A stretch of DNA of 64,000 nucleotides, from contig JAKBGV010000003.1 of the NCBI GenBank assembly GCA_021837305.1, positions 44,648 to 108,647 of the forward strand, given 5' to 3'. Position numbers and translations under genes: made by a program. The notes beneath the pieces are model-generated. The model did not search any database and had not been told where the DNA came from. It saw nothing but the letters and a program-made list of their open reading frames with translations. Each line of letters opens with the position of its first letter. Position 1 is the first letter of the stretch. Shown here piece after piece: positions 48,330 through 57,216 of the stretch. The stretch comes from Actinomycetes bacterium. GTDB lineage: Bacteria > Actinomycetota > Acidimicrobiia > Acidimicrobiales > RAAP-2.

Positions 48330-49453
48330 GACGTCACGTGTCCGGCGCTCGTCGACGCGCCTGGCTCGTGGGAGCCGTCGGGGCACTCGTGCTCGCGGCG
48401 GCGGTCGTGACGACAGCGGTGACGCGTAGAACGACTGTCGTAACGACGACCACCGTCGCGCCGACAACCTCGTCGTCGATCCCGGTCACCACCACGACGG
48501 CGCCGACCGTCACCATCGACGCCGTCGGCGACACCGAGCTCGGCAACACTCCGACGCTGCCGTCCGACCCGGCGGGGTACCTCGCGCCGTTGCGACGGTA
48601 CCTCGATGCGCCAATCGTGTTCGGAAATCTAGAGGGAACGATGACCTCGGCGACTCGCTCCAAGTGTCAACCGCCGTCGCCGTACTGCTACGCCTTCAAG
48701 GTGCCGACGAGCTTCGCCCGTGATTACCGGGCGGCGGGCTTCACGGTGCTCAACAGTGCGAACAATCACGCCTACGACTACGGTGCCGTGGGGATCGCCA
48801 CCACGTCGCGCGCCCTCGCTCAAGCGGGAATCGTCCAGGCGGGCTTACCCGGACAGATCGGCCTCGTGCACGAGGGCTCGATACGCGTCGCCTTCGTTGA
48901 CTTCGCGCCCTACTACAACACCAACGACATGCTCGACCCCGCCCAGGCCGCGACCTTGATCGCGGACGCGCACCGCGAGGCCCAGGTGGTGGTCGTGTAC
49001 ATGCACGCCGGCGCCGAGGGCCCCAACGCCGCCCACGTGACGCGTCACGTCGAGACCTTCGCGGGAGAGGATCGCGGCAACCCGTACCAATTCGCCCACG
49101 CCGCGATCGACGACGGCGCTGACCTCGTCATCGCCAGCGGTCCCCACGTGTTGCGTGGCCTCGAGTGGTACCGCGGACACCTCATCGACTACAGCCTGGG
49201 CGACTTCGTCAACTACTACGACTTCGCCACGGTCGGGCCCCTCAAGTATTCGGCGGTCCTTCGTGTCACGCTCGGCGCGACGGGGTCTTTCGTAGCCGGG
49301 CGGTTTACGTCCTTCGTCCTGACTAGTAGCGGTCTGCCGCAGTTCGATCCGTCGGGTGCCGCGGCGACGTTCGTCAACCAGTTGTCGGCGAGCGACTTCG
49401 GGGCGAGCGCGGCCATCATCGGAGCGAACGGGGTAATCAACCCGGTGGGTTAG
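48323..49453 (+). CDS. CapA-family (poly-gamma-glutamate synthesis type) exported metallophosphatase-like protein
   Basis: 376 residues: basic N-terminus, one membrane helix (about 14-33), a Thr/Ser-rich stretch 35-60, then a CapA/PGA_cap domain. Seen: VTIDAVGDTELGN, PIVFGNLEGTMT, VLNSANNHAYDYGAVGI, VVVYMHAGAEG and DLVIASGPHVLRGLEWYRGHLIDYSLGDFVNY, the metallophosphatase-like ligand set (D, N-x-E, N-N-H, H, H). CapA proteins act in poly-glutamate or capsule anchoring; actual polymer unknown. GTG 48323 overlaps the previous stop; GTG 48338 is an alternative. Confidence 0.87.
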   Translation: MVGRHVSGARRRAWLVGAVGALVLAAAVVTTAVTRRTTVVTTTTVAPTTSSSIPVTTTTAPTVTIDAVGDTELGNTPTLPSDPAGYLAPLRRYLDAPIVFGNLEGTMTSATRSKCQPPSPYCYAFKVPTSFARDYRAAGFTVLNSANNHAYDYGAVGIATTSRALAQAGIVQAGLPGQIGLVHEGSIRVAFVDFAPYYNTNDMLDPAQAATLIADAHREAQVVVVYMHAGAEGPNAAHVTRHVETFAGEDRGNPYQFAHAAIDDGADLVIASGPHVLRGLEWYRGHLIDYSLGDFVNYYDFATVGPLKYSAVLRVTLGATGSFVAGRFTSFVLTSSGLPQFDPSGAAATFVNQLSASDFGASAAIIGANGVINPVG

Positions 49454-50043
49454 CAGCCGCCACCGCCGGGCACACCGGTGCCGAGGGCTGGGGCGTCGAC
49501 GGTGCCAACGTTCGCCGGTCGAGGATTCGGCCCGAGGTGCACGACGTACCACACGCCGCGCCAGGAGATGAAGGAGAAGATCCCTACGGACCGGACCGTC
49601 CCACCCTCGTGGTAGAGCAGGCGGACTCCGGGCAGGTGCCAGTACCCGATGCGGTTCTCACAGGCGCCCGGCGGGATCCAACTCATGTCGGCCAGGTTGA
49701 CGCGATCGCCGATGAAGGAGCCGGCGTCGAGTGTGGCGGCGTGATACGCGGCGAGGTCGAGCAGGTAGAAGGCCCACAGCCGGTCGCGGAAATCGGCGGC
49801 CGGGTCGTAGATCGCCTTCACTTGGACGTACGCCGAAAGGGGGAAGAACAGGGCGCCGGCTTGAGCCACGTCATTGGTTCGGATTGCGTGCCAGAGCTCA
49901 CGAACGCGAATGGTGAGCGCCTTGCCCGTCCAGGGTCGGGTTGTCTGGGGGAGCAGATGATGACCCGTCGCCCCGGCCGTTGCGGGGGCCAGGGTCAGCG
50001 CGACGGCGAGCGCGACGGCCCCGAGTCGGCGCCTGGTCCTCAT
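49450..50043 (-). CDS. Secreted protein, unknown
   Basis: 197-residue exported protein with basic start (MRTRRRLGAVALAVALTLAP), signal cleavage near AGATG, and a mature domain I do not recognise. Notable segments: FPLSAYVQVKAIYDPAADFRDR, CENRIGYWHLPGVRLLYHEGG and FSFISWRGVWYVVHLGP, which look like a compact alpha+beta binding domain. ATG overlaps the stop of the YfhO-like gene (ATGA), so they are co-translated and likely work together at the cell surface. Confidence 0.72.
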   Translation of the reverse strand: MRTRRRLGAVALAVALTLAPATAGATGHHLLPQTTRPWTGKALTIRVRELWHAIRTNDVAQAGALFFPLSAYVQVKAIYDPAADFRDRLWAFYLLDLAAYHAATLDAGSFIGDRVNLADMSWIPPGACENRIGYWHLPGVRLLYHEGGTVRSVGIFSFISWRGVWYVVHLGPNPRPANVGTVDAPALGTGVPGGGGC

Positions 50044-52289
50044 TGGCGCGCGTGTTCCCCTCGACGCCGCCGCCACCATCGCGGCCACGCGGGCACGAGG
50101 AACAGTGCGAGGACCCCGAGCAGGAATCCGGCTGAGGCGGCCTCCTCGTGGGGCGGCAGGAAGCTGTAGGTAATGGTCGAGGTTCCCGAGGGGAGCGCGA
50201 TTGTCTGGTACACGCCGTCGGTGGTGGTCAGCGGGACCGACTGGCCGTTCACGAACGCGTGCCAGCCCGGCATCATGAGTTCGCTGCGCACCAGGGTCCC
50301 GGGCGCCGTGCAGGTCGCCGAGGCACGGTCGACAGCGGTGCTCGACACCGTGCAGTTCGCGTTCGGCGAGGAGAAGAAGGGCGTGGTCGTCGGCAGCCGG
50401 TAGATATCGGTGCGGAAGTCCGAGAAGACCAACTTGATGCCGAGGTGTACCAAGGCACGGCTCGGAGGCGCCACCTTGGGAAAGAGCAGGTACTGGACAC
50501 CCGCCGCCTGGTAGGCGGCCAGATGGGTGACGAGGGCGTTCTCCTGTTCGATGATGCCGTTCATGCCGCCAGCGACCATGTACTGGCGCGGTGTGGCTAT
50601 CCCGGGATTCAGCTGGGTGGAGATGTATTTCGCGAACGCCTCGGGGAAAGGCAGGTCGATGGCGTTGAGCTCATGCAGGCTGTACTGCGAGCCCCAGTTC
50701 GGGTACAGCACGGCGAAATCGAGGAAGCGCGACTCGCCGAGGTGTTGTTGCAGGTAGGTGATCGGCGCTTGGTCGACGGTCACAAACTTCGGCGCCTCGG
50801 CGGATGGAACGATGAAGAACACGAGGGCCTCACCGGCCAGAACAATTGCGAACAGGGTCGGGGCGACGCGATGCTTCGAGAAGAAGCCGACCAGCAGGAT
50901 CAGAGCAATGGCGATGAAGGGGAGGGCGTCGAGTCCCATGAAGATGATGCGCGTGCGGTGGGCGAGCACCACACCGGCGTTGGCCGGCGCCGCCCCTTCA
51001 GCCGACCAGATGGTGAGCAGCAAGCCGATCGCCGTCGTCACGAAGAAGAGCCGTCGCGCGGCCCGACTCGTGGCCAGGTCGGTGATGGCGAGGCCGGCGA
51101 GCACGACCACCGCCATCTCGAGGCTCGGCATCATGTAGCGCGACACGGCGATTTGATTCACGTACGGGATGAGGTTCCAGAGCGGGCGAACGTGCGCCAC
51201 GTTGAACATGGCGAGCGTGGCCAACAGGATCCAGGCGGCGAGCGCGATACGAAGGGGTCGGAGTCGGGGCCCGAAGAGACCGAGGATCGCCAGGGTCGAG
51301 GAACCGGCGAGGAGGTAGCCCCCGATACTGCCCCACGCGTAGACCGCGTTGTGGTTGCTCATGATCGTGCCGTAGACGTACGGATCGAGGAACATCGGGA
51401 GCGCCTGATTGGGCAGTACGGCCGTGCCGTCGATGGAACCGACGTGGCTGCCGATGTTCGCGACCCGTAGGAAGTCGGCGAAGGCGACGACAACGGGCAG
51501 CGAGAGCAAGACGCCGACCCCACCGCCGAGCGCGACTCGTCCCAGGGCGGTCATCCGGTGCTCACGCCGCACCGAGAACAACCGGACGACCGCCCACACG
51601 AGTGCGAGCAAGCCATCGAGGAAGGCCACCTCGGGGAATCCGGCGTAGAGCGAGAGCGCGAGCGCCGCCGCGATGACGTACCAGCCGCCGCGGGCACGAC
51701 CGGCTACGCCGTCATAGACCATCTCGATGCCAAGCAGCAGCATCGGCAGGAACGCCACCGGGTTCAGGACCGCGTTCCCGAGCCACGCGAAGGTCCCGTT
51801 CAGGGCGAAGACCACACCGACGCCGGTGGCGACGCTCGTCGCCATCCCGAGGCGGCGTCCAAGGAAATAGGTCGAGATCCCCGCGATGATCTCGAGGATC
51901 ACGTGGAACAGGTAGAGCCCGTTGGGTAGGGCGAACACGAGCGTGAGGGGGAACAGCGAGGCGCCCTGCATCTCGCCGGCGAGGGGTTGGCCGAGTCCCT
52001 CGTAGTAGTTCCACCACGGCACGTGGCCGTGCAGGAGGTCCATCGCCGAGAGATGGCCGAGCGGTTGGGTGATGTAGCCGACGTTGGGGTCGATCATCGG
52101 ACGCCCGCAGGTGACCCGACACAGTGAGTGCGCGATGCCGCTCGTCCAGGCGATCGGGTTGTTGTTGGCCAGACCTGTCGTGTACATGGCGTTGCCCGCG
52201 AGCACCGCGATGACGATGACGATCAGAGGCCAGGCCCACGAGGGCAGACGCCGATTGGCCGCTCCTAGTCGGTTACGCAGCGAAAGCAC
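50040..52289 (-). CDS. YfhO-like polytopic membrane protein
   Basis: 749-residue membrane protein with about twelve hydrophobic segments and an exported C-terminal beta domain before a final helix. Features of the YfhO/GT-C type: first exported loop TCGRPMIDPNVGYITQPLGHL with GQPLAGEMQGASLFPL following, and NYLRVAN-like FADFLRVANIGSH. YfhO in Firmicutes glycosylates teichoic acid; a lipid-linked-sugar glycosyltransferase is plausible. GTG start exactly six bases after TAGCCT indicates a leaderless message. Confidence 0.78.
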   Translation of the reverse strand: MLSLRNRLGAANRRLPSWAWPLIVIVIAVLAGNAMYTTGLANNNPIAWTSGIAHSLCRVTCGRPMIDPNVGYITQPLGHLSAMDLLHGHVPWWNYYEGLGQPLAGEMQGASLFPLTLVFALPNGLYLFHVILEIIAGISTYFLGRRLGMATSVATGVGVVFALNGTFAWLGNAVLNPVAFLPMLLLGIEMVYDGVAGRARGGWYVIAAALALSLYAGFPEVAFLDGLLALVWAVVRLFSVRREHRMTALGRVALGGGVGVLLSLPVVVAFADFLRVANIGSHVGSIDGTAVLPNQALPMFLDPYVYGTIMSNHNAVYAWGSIGGYLLAGSSTLAILGLFGPRLRPLRIALAAWILLATLAMFNVAHVRPLWNLIPYVNQIAVSRYMMPSLEMAVVVLAGLAITDLATSRAARRLFFVTTAIGLLLTIWSAEGAAPANAGVVLAHRTRIIFMGLDALPFIAIALILLVGFFSKHRVAPTLFAIVLAGEALVFFIVPSAEAPKFVTVDQAPITYLQQHLGESRFLDFAVLYPNWGSQYSLHELNAIDLPFPEAFAKYISTQLNPGIATPRQYMVAGGMNGIIEQENALVTHLAAYQAAGVQYLLFPKVAPPSRALVHLGIKLVFSDFRTDIYRLPTTTPFFSSPNANCTVSSTAVDRASATCTAPGTLVRSELMMPGWHAFVNGQSVPLTTTDGVYQTIALPSGTSTITYSFLPPHEEAASAGFLLGVLALFLVPAWPRWWRRRRGEHARQ

Positions 52290-52295
52290 GGAGCC

Positions 52296-52301
52296 AGGCT
52301 A
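52296..52301 (-). promoter_or_regulatory. -10 hexamer (TAGCCT), leaderless promoter of YfhO-like gene
   Basis: Minus-strand TAGCCT ends six bases before the GTG at 52289. Confidence 0.55.
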
Positions 52302-52349
52302 CAAGAGGGGCGTCTCGGCGTCGGGTTGGTTGGTTCGTGACCCGGCACA

Positions 52350-54062
52350 TCAGCGGAAGCGGTAGTACATGGTTTCGCCGAGCAGCAGGAGAGATTCGGG
52401 GAAATACGGGTCCGAGAAGGTCCCGAAGATATCCCATCGGCGGATGAACCGGTTGCGGTCGTCGAGCGGGTCGAGCGATCCCCTCGACGAACTCACGTGG
52501 TGGTACAGCTGCACGTCAGGGGTGTACACGACGTATCGACCACCCACGTGACTCCTCAGGCAGATGTCGACGTCATTCATCACGACCTTCAACTGTTCGT
52601 CCATGCCGCCGAGCTCGTTCCACCACGCTCGCTCGACCATCTGGACCGCGCCAGTGACCGCGGCAACGTCGCGGGTGGCGTTGACGAAACTATCGGCGTG
52701 CCAGTAGTTCGAGTCGGTTCGCAGGTGTTGGGGATAGGGCGAGATGACGATGCTCTCGTGCTCTTTACGGCCGTCCTGATCGAGGAGACAGGCGCCGACG
52801 AACCCGACGTCGGGCAACGCCGCCAGGGCGACGAGGCGCTCCAGCCAGTCGGGCGTAACCACGATCGTGTCGTTGTTGAGCGTGACCACGAAGTCGGCCT
52901 TCGCGTGGGCGACGCCTCGGTTGACGATATGGGCGTAGTTGAAGGGGCCCGGGCAGGGCACCACTTGGTAGGGGCACGCCTCGAAGTACGCGAGGGTCTC
53001 GGGGTCCACGGAATCGTTGTCCAAGATGATGATGTTGTAATTCGGGTACGTCGTCTTCTCGGTGATGGCGTTGATGCACTGTCGCATGAGGTCGACGCGG
53101 TCGCGCGTGGGGATCACGATGTCGATCGACGGCGCTGGCGTGGGGACCGCGACGTGCCACTTGACGAGACCGGGGAACGCCCCGGGTTCCACCGAACCCA
53201 CCCACCCACGACGATCGAGTGCGGCCTGCACGACTCGCATCGTGTCGGCATCGAGGTGTGACCGGTCAAAAGACGAGGTCCTTCGTCCGCTGAGCAGGAG
53301 TTCGGCGACGTGATGGAACGTGGCGTCGATCTCGCTCAGCTTGAGGTAGAGATCGTGTTCGTAGGCCCACCCCGCATCGCGGGAGAACCCGCCGACGCGG
53401 CGGATCACGTCCATTCTGATCAGTGCCGGTCGGCCGACGACGTTGTAACTGAGCAGCGTATGGGGACCCACGGCCGGGCTTTTCAGGGTGGGAGCGTGCG
53501 GGGTCGGGCCGTACTCGTCGGCGAAGACGACGTCGTCATCGTCTCGGGCGTGGGTGCGTAGGACCTCGCGCGCCAGCGTCGCGTCGCCGGTCGGGTCGGC
53601 CGAATCGGCGATCATCAGCCAGGTCGTGGTGGCCCGATTCACCACGTCGTTGAGGGTCACGATGAACTCGTCGGGGCTCGCTGCGCCTTCGTCGACGCGC
53701 ACGATGGTGACGTCGGTCGCGGCGATCCCCGCCGCGGACCGTTCGGGTTGGTCGAGCAGGTACGGTCGGTAGTTGATCGGGAAGAACACCTCGTCGGGTG
53801 CCTCGACCACCAATTTGGTGGTCGGTTCGGGCTTGGTCGTGCCGCGGACCGCGCGGATCATCTTGAGCAGGGGACGACCGAAGAATCGGGCGAGGCGGTA
53901 GCGCCGGGTGTCCTCGCCGAGCATTCGGCCGATCGTGCGGCGGATGCGGTTGCCCGAAACCATGTGGATGTTGCCGTGGAACTGGGCCCACCGCCGACGC
54001 AATTCCTCGTCGGTGATCACCGGTTTTGCCTCGTCTACGTCAAACTGACGGATCTCGAACAT
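52350..54062 (-). CDS. GT2 glycosyltransferase (rhamnosyltransferase-like, two-part)
   Basis: 570 residues. The C-terminal 270 form a GT-A domain: IDIVIPTRDRVDLMRQCI, YNIIILDNDSVDPETL, FNYAHIVNRGVAHAKADFVVTLNNDTIV (D-x-D-like), MVERAWWNELGGMDEQLKVVMNDVDICLR. The N-terminal part is a degenerate second GT2-like domain (VNRATTTWLMIADSADP, YEHDLYLKLSEID), an arrangement common in O-antigen-like rhamnosyltransferases. Start ATG 54062 with GAGG seven bases upstream. Upstream lies a short inverted repeat. Confidence 0.85.
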   Translation of the reverse strand: MFEIRQFDVDEAKPVITDEELRRRWAQFHGNIHMVSGNRIRRTIGRMLGEDTRRYRLARFFGRPLLKMIRAVRGTTKPEPTTKLVVEAPDEVFFPINYRPYLLDQPERSAAGIAATDVTIVRVDEGAASPDEFIVTLNDVVNRATTTWLMIADSADPTGDATLAREVLRTHARDDDDVVFADEYGPTPHAPTLKSPAVGPHTLLSYNVVGRPALIRMDVIRRVGGFSRDAGWAYEHDLYLKLSEIDATFHHVAELLLSGRRTSSFDRSHLDADTMRVVQAALDRRGWVGSVEPGAFPGLVKWHVAVPTPAPSIDIVIPTRDRVDLMRQCINAITEKTTYPNYNIIILDNDSVDPETLAYFEACPYQVVPCPGPFNYAHIVNRGVAHAKADFVVTLNNDTIVVTPDWLERLVALAALPDVGFVGACLLDQDGRKEHESIVISPYPQHLRTDSNYWHADSFVNATRDVAAVTGAVQMVERAWWNELGGMDEQLKVVMNDVDICLRSHVGGRYVVYTPDVQLYHHVSSSRGSLDPLDDRNRFIRRWDIFGTFSDPYFPESLLLLGETMYYRFR

Positions 54063-54081
54063 CAGCCATCCTCAGAAGTAC

Positions 54082-54096
54082 TTACGCCCCGCGTAA
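54082..54096. repeat. Short inverted repeat TTACGC-CCC-GCGTAA
   Basis: Perfect 6-bp arms around three C, 20 bases upstream of the GT2 start. On the plus strand it is followed by AAAA. Could be an operator for the GT2 gene; too short for a convincing terminator. Confidence 0.35.
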
Positions 54097-54219
54097 AAAT
54101 CACCGCCCACGCTACCGGAGTGGACCGGTCCCGCCGTTATCCGACCGAAACATCGCGCCGGCGTGTCGCTGGGCACGGTCACGACTGCCCGTCGAAGCGC
54201 GCTAACACCGTCGTCGGGA

Positions 54220-54699
54220 TCAGCCGAGGGACTTGCGCATCTGCAACGACGTCACCTCGTAACCGCTGCTGTCGTAGAGTTGGCGGGCGACGTGATTCGC
54301 CCCAAAGACGTTGAGCGCGATGGCGCGGGCCCCCAGTCGCTGAGCTTCGAGTTCGGCGGCGTAGAGGAGCCGGTGGCCGATGCCGCGGCCGCGGTACCGT
54401 GGCTCGACCTCGATTGCGTAGATCCACGCCACCGCGGTGATCGGATCGGTCGGTTCAGTCGCGAGCCAGAGGTATCCGACGACCTCGTCCGCTAGCGTTC
54501 GCGCGACGTACCAGTGCATGCCTGGCGTCGCGATGCCCAGCGGCAACAGTCGGTGCAGTTGGACATTCGCGAGTTCTTCGGCGTCGCCCGAACTCCAGTT
54601 CCCAGCACGGATCTGTTCGGCGACGTAGCCATTTGCGAGAGCGGGGAGTCGCGCCTCGAACTCATCCACGGTCATGGGGTCGAGCCGCACATCCTCCAC
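54220..54699 (-). CDS. GNAT acetyltransferase
   Basis: 159-residue GCN5-type N-acetyltransferase. Seen: MTVDEFEARLPALANGY near the N-terminus, WYVARTLADEVVGYLWLAT, and the acetyl-CoA core VAWIYAIEVEPRYRGRGIG (R-x-x-G-x-G/A) followed by RAIALNVFGANHVARQLYDSSGYE. The GTG at 54699 is chosen because TACAGT sits exactly six bases upstream; longer starts exist but cross the promoter. Substrate unknown. Divergent from the PHO84-like transporter. Confidence 0.82.
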   Translation of the reverse strand: MEDVRLDPMTVDEFEARLPALANGYVAEQIRAGNWSSGDAEELANVQLHRLLPLGIATPGMHWYVARTLADEVVGYLWLATEPTDPITAVAWIYAIEVEPRYRGRGIGHRLLYAAELEAQRLGARAIALNVFGANHVARQLYDSSGYEVTSLQMRKSLG

Positions 54700-54705
54700 G
54701 CGGTA

Positions 54706-54711
54706 ACTGTA
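54706..54711 (-). promoter_or_regulatory. -10 hexamer (TACAGT), leaderless promoter of GNAT gene
   Basis: Minus-strand TACAGT ends six bases before the GTG at 54699. Confidence 0.5.
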
Positions 54712-54805
54712 ACCGCCGTCGTTCGACGACTCTCGGGCTGACGCGTGAGCAGTTAACCGAAAATTCACTTCTGGATCAGCCGCCCGTAACTCTGGGGACA
54801 TACCG

Positions 54806-54819
54806 CCGTCACGTGACGG
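54806..54819. promoter_or_regulatory. 14-bp perfect palindrome CCGTCACGTGACGG
   Basis: Dyad centred on CACGTG, 38 bases before the PHO84-like transporter start and in the divergent region with the GNAT gene. Size and position suit a dimeric repressor or activator site; the regulator is not identifiable from the window. Confidence 0.45.
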
Positions 54820-54857
54820 GGCAACACTCGGACCTGGGGAGAAGTCGGAAGGATGCC

Positions 54858-56270
54858 GTGAGCGTTTCAAACTCAGAAGTGAGCGGAGCCGGTCCGGCCG
54901 ACATCCCGGCGGAGGCTCGCACCGTTGGTCAGATCCTCGACGACGCACCGACGAGCCGATTTCACCACCGCGCCGTCCTGATCTCTGGCATGGGCTTCTT
55001 CACCGACGCCTATGACCTCTTCGTTATCGGAACCGTGGCCGCGCTCGTCCAGTCGCAGTGGTCGCTCTCAACCACCGAGACGAGTTGGGTGACCGGGTCG
55101 GCGATCCTCGGTGCTTTCCTCGGTGCGATGGTCTTCGGTCGCATCGCTGACAAGATCGGTCGCAAGTCCGTCTACACCGCTGTCGCCGTGATCATGGTGA
55201 TTGGCGCGATCAGCTCCTCGTTCGCTCCGAATGTCTTGACCTTGGTGCTCGCGCGCTTCGTGCTCGGCCTCGGCATTGGCGGGGATTACCCCGTGTCGGC
55301 GGTGTTGATGAGCGAGTACGCGAACCGTAACGACCGTGGACGTCTCGTAGGACTCGTCTTCTCGATGCAGGCGGTCGGCCTCATCGTCGGACCGCTGGTC
55401 GGGTTGGCGCTGCTCTCCTCGGGATTCTCAGAGAACCTGACGTGGCGCCTCCTGCTCGGTCTAGGCGCAATCCCCGCGGCCGCGGTCATCTACCTGCGGG
55501 CACGCATGCCCGAGTCGCCACGGTTCCAAGCGCACGTTCGCCACCAGAGTGAGCGCGCCGCCGCCGAGCTGCACCAGTTCGCCAACGGCGCCGTGGACGC
55601 GACGGTGGTAAAGGCGAACGCGACGACGTTGATGGCCCCTCGTCAGTTCTTCGCGAATCGACAGATGTGGCTGTTGATCATCGGTACAGCAGGCAGTTGG
55701 TTCCTCTTCGACTACGCCTACTACGGCAATACCTTGTCCCTGCCGAGCATCCTGCTCGAGGTGTCACCCACCGCCACGATCAAGGTGAAACTACTGCTCA
55801 CCCTGGCCATGTTCGTGGTCTTCGCGTTGCCCGGGTACATCCTGGCGGTAACCAAGATTGACCGAATCGGACACCGCAGGTTGCAGTCGATTGGTTTTTC
55901 GGTTATGGCCGCGTGCTTCCTACTGCTCGCGGCGGTGCCCCGGTTCACGACGATGGTGGTGCCCTTCGTACTCATCTTCGGGTTCAGCTACCTCTTCACC
56001 GAGTTCGGCCCGAACACGACGACCTTCGTCCTGCCCTCGGAGGTCTTCCCCGTGGAGATGCGAACGACCGGACATGGGATCGCGGCCGGCATCGGCAAGT
56101 TCGGTGCCTTCGTCGGCGTCTTCATGGTGCCTCGCCTGCAGGCGTCGATCGGTCTGCGTGGACTGCTCGTCGTCGCTGGGATTGCGGCGATCGCCGGACT
56201 CGGTACCACCGCGATGCTGCCCGAGCCAGCCAAGACCTCGCTCGAGGATTCCTCCAACCGACCGGTGTAG
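54858..56270 (+). CDS. MFS transporter, PHO84-like (phosphate:H+ symporter group)
   Basis: 470-residue major facilitator with twelve helices. The first helix motif GMGFFTDAYDLFVIGTV, the loop-2/3 signature GRIADKIGRKSVY, LGLGIGGDYPVSAVLMSEYAN and the C-terminal FGPNTTTFVLPSEVFPVEMRTTGHGIAAG are typical of the PHS phosphate:H+ symporter family; sugar or organic-acid MFS proteins share parts. GTG 54858 with AAGGA upstream fits the N-terminus; earlier in-frame sequence covers the palindrome and is rejected. A CACGTG-centred dyad precedes it. Confidence 0.85.
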   Translation: MSVSNSEVSGAGPADIPAEARTVGQILDDAPTSRFHHRAVLISGMGFFTDAYDLFVIGTVAALVQSQWSLSTTETSWVTGSAILGAFLGAMVFGRIADKIGRKSVYTAVAVIMVIGAISSSFAPNVLTLVLARFVLGLGIGGDYPVSAVLMSEYANRNDRGRLVGLVFSMQAVGLIVGPLVGLALLSSGFSENLTWRLLLGLGAIPAAAVIYLRARMPESPRFQAHVRHQSERAAAELHQFANGAVDATVVKANATTLMAPRQFFANRQMWLLIIGTAGSWFLFDYAYYGNTLSLPSILLEVSPTATIKVKLLLTLAMFVVFALPGYILAVTKIDRIGHRRLQSIGFSVMAACFLLLAAVPRFTTMVVPFVLIFGFSYLFTEFGPNTTTFVLPSEVFPVEMRTTGHGIAAGIGKFGAFVGVFMVPRLQASIGLRGLLVVAGIAAIAGLGTTAMLPEPAKTSLEDSSNRPV

Positions 56271-56297
56271 CGTCGTCGTCGCTCGTCGGCGCTTCCC

Positions 56298-56303
56298 TAC
56301 AAT
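56298..56303 (+). promoter_or_regulatory. -10 hexamer (TACAAT), leaderless promoter of SDR gene
   Basis: TACAAT (consensus TATAAT) ends six bases before the ATG at 56310, with no ribosome site between. Confidence 0.6.
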
Positions 56304-56309
56304 GGGCTC

Positions 56310-57077
56310 ATGGATCTGGGGCTCGATGATCGCGTCATACTGATAACCGGAGGCACCGACGGACTCGGGCTCGCACTCGCAAAGACCCTCGTCGGCGAAG
56401 GTGCTCGGGTTGCCGTGTGTGGCCGTGATGTCGCCCGGCTAGAGCGCGCGCAGGCCACGCTCGGCGATGAGGCGCTGTGCGTCGAGGTTGACGTGACGCG
56501 CGCCAGTGATCGCGAGGCCTTCGTCCTCGCGGCGAGGAACCGGTTCGGTCGGATCGACGGGCTGGTCAATAACGCAGGACGGTCGGCGGCCACACTCGTG
56601 GCGACCTCCGATGACGACGAATGGCGCGCGGACTACGAGCTCAAGGTGGTGTCGGCACTGCACCTGGCCCGCCTCGTTCTCGATGACCTCGCGGTCTCGG
56701 GTGGCGCGGTACTCAACGTCCTCGCGATCTCAGCGCGCGCCCCCGGTGCTGGTTCCACGCCCACGGCCGCGTCCCGGGCCGCGGGTCTTGCACTCACCAA
56801 GGCCCTCGCGAGCGAGGTTGGTCCGCGCGGCGTGCGGGCTCTCGCCATTTTGATCGGACTCGTCGAGTCCGGACAGTGGGAACGTCGGGCCGCTCAGACC
56901 GGTGTGCCGGTCACCTCGGTGTACGACGACCTCGTCCGCAACGCCCGTATCCCACTCGGTCGCGTGGGCCGGGCCGAGGAGTTTGCGAACTTGGCCGCCT
57001 TTTTACTGTCGCCGCGCGCGAGCTACGTGACCGGTGTCGGCGTGAGTCTCGACGGCGGTCTGTCACCGGTCATCTGA
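56310..57077 (+). CDS. Short-chain dehydrogenase/reductase lacking the usual catalytic Tyr-Lys
   Basis: 255-residue classical SDR fold. Cofactor loop ITGGTDGLGLALAKTL at 12-27, CGRD favouring NADP, DGLVNNAGRSAA, and a C-terminal YVTGVGVSLDGGL. Where SDRs have Y-x-x-x-K this protein has TPTAASRAAGLAL, so both Tyr and Lys are replaced. It may be non-catalytic, or belong to an SDR branch with altered chemistry. Leaderless ATG. Contains a TTA codon near 57003. Role unknown. Confidence 0.83.
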   Translation: MDLGLDDRVILITGGTDGLGLALAKTLVGEGARVAVCGRDVARLERAQATLGDEALCVEVDVTRASDREAFVLAARNRFGRIDGLVNNAGRSAATLVATSDDDEWRADYELKVVSALHLARLVLDDLAVSGGAVLNVLAISARAPGAGSTPTAASRAAGLALTKALASEVGPRGVRALAILIGLVESGQWERRAAQTGVPVTSVYDDLVRNARIPLGRVGRAEEFANLAAFLLSPRASYVTGVGVSLDGGLSPVI

Positions 57078-57216
57078 CGCTCGTTCTCGAAGTCCGGCGC
57101 GTGGCACATCGATTCGCGTACTACCGTGTCCAGGTGCTCACGCCGTCTCGAGTTGATTGCGCCAGGGGTGCCAACGTGGTGACTCGCGGGCGCGGCCGCT
57201 CGGTGGGGCGGTAGCA

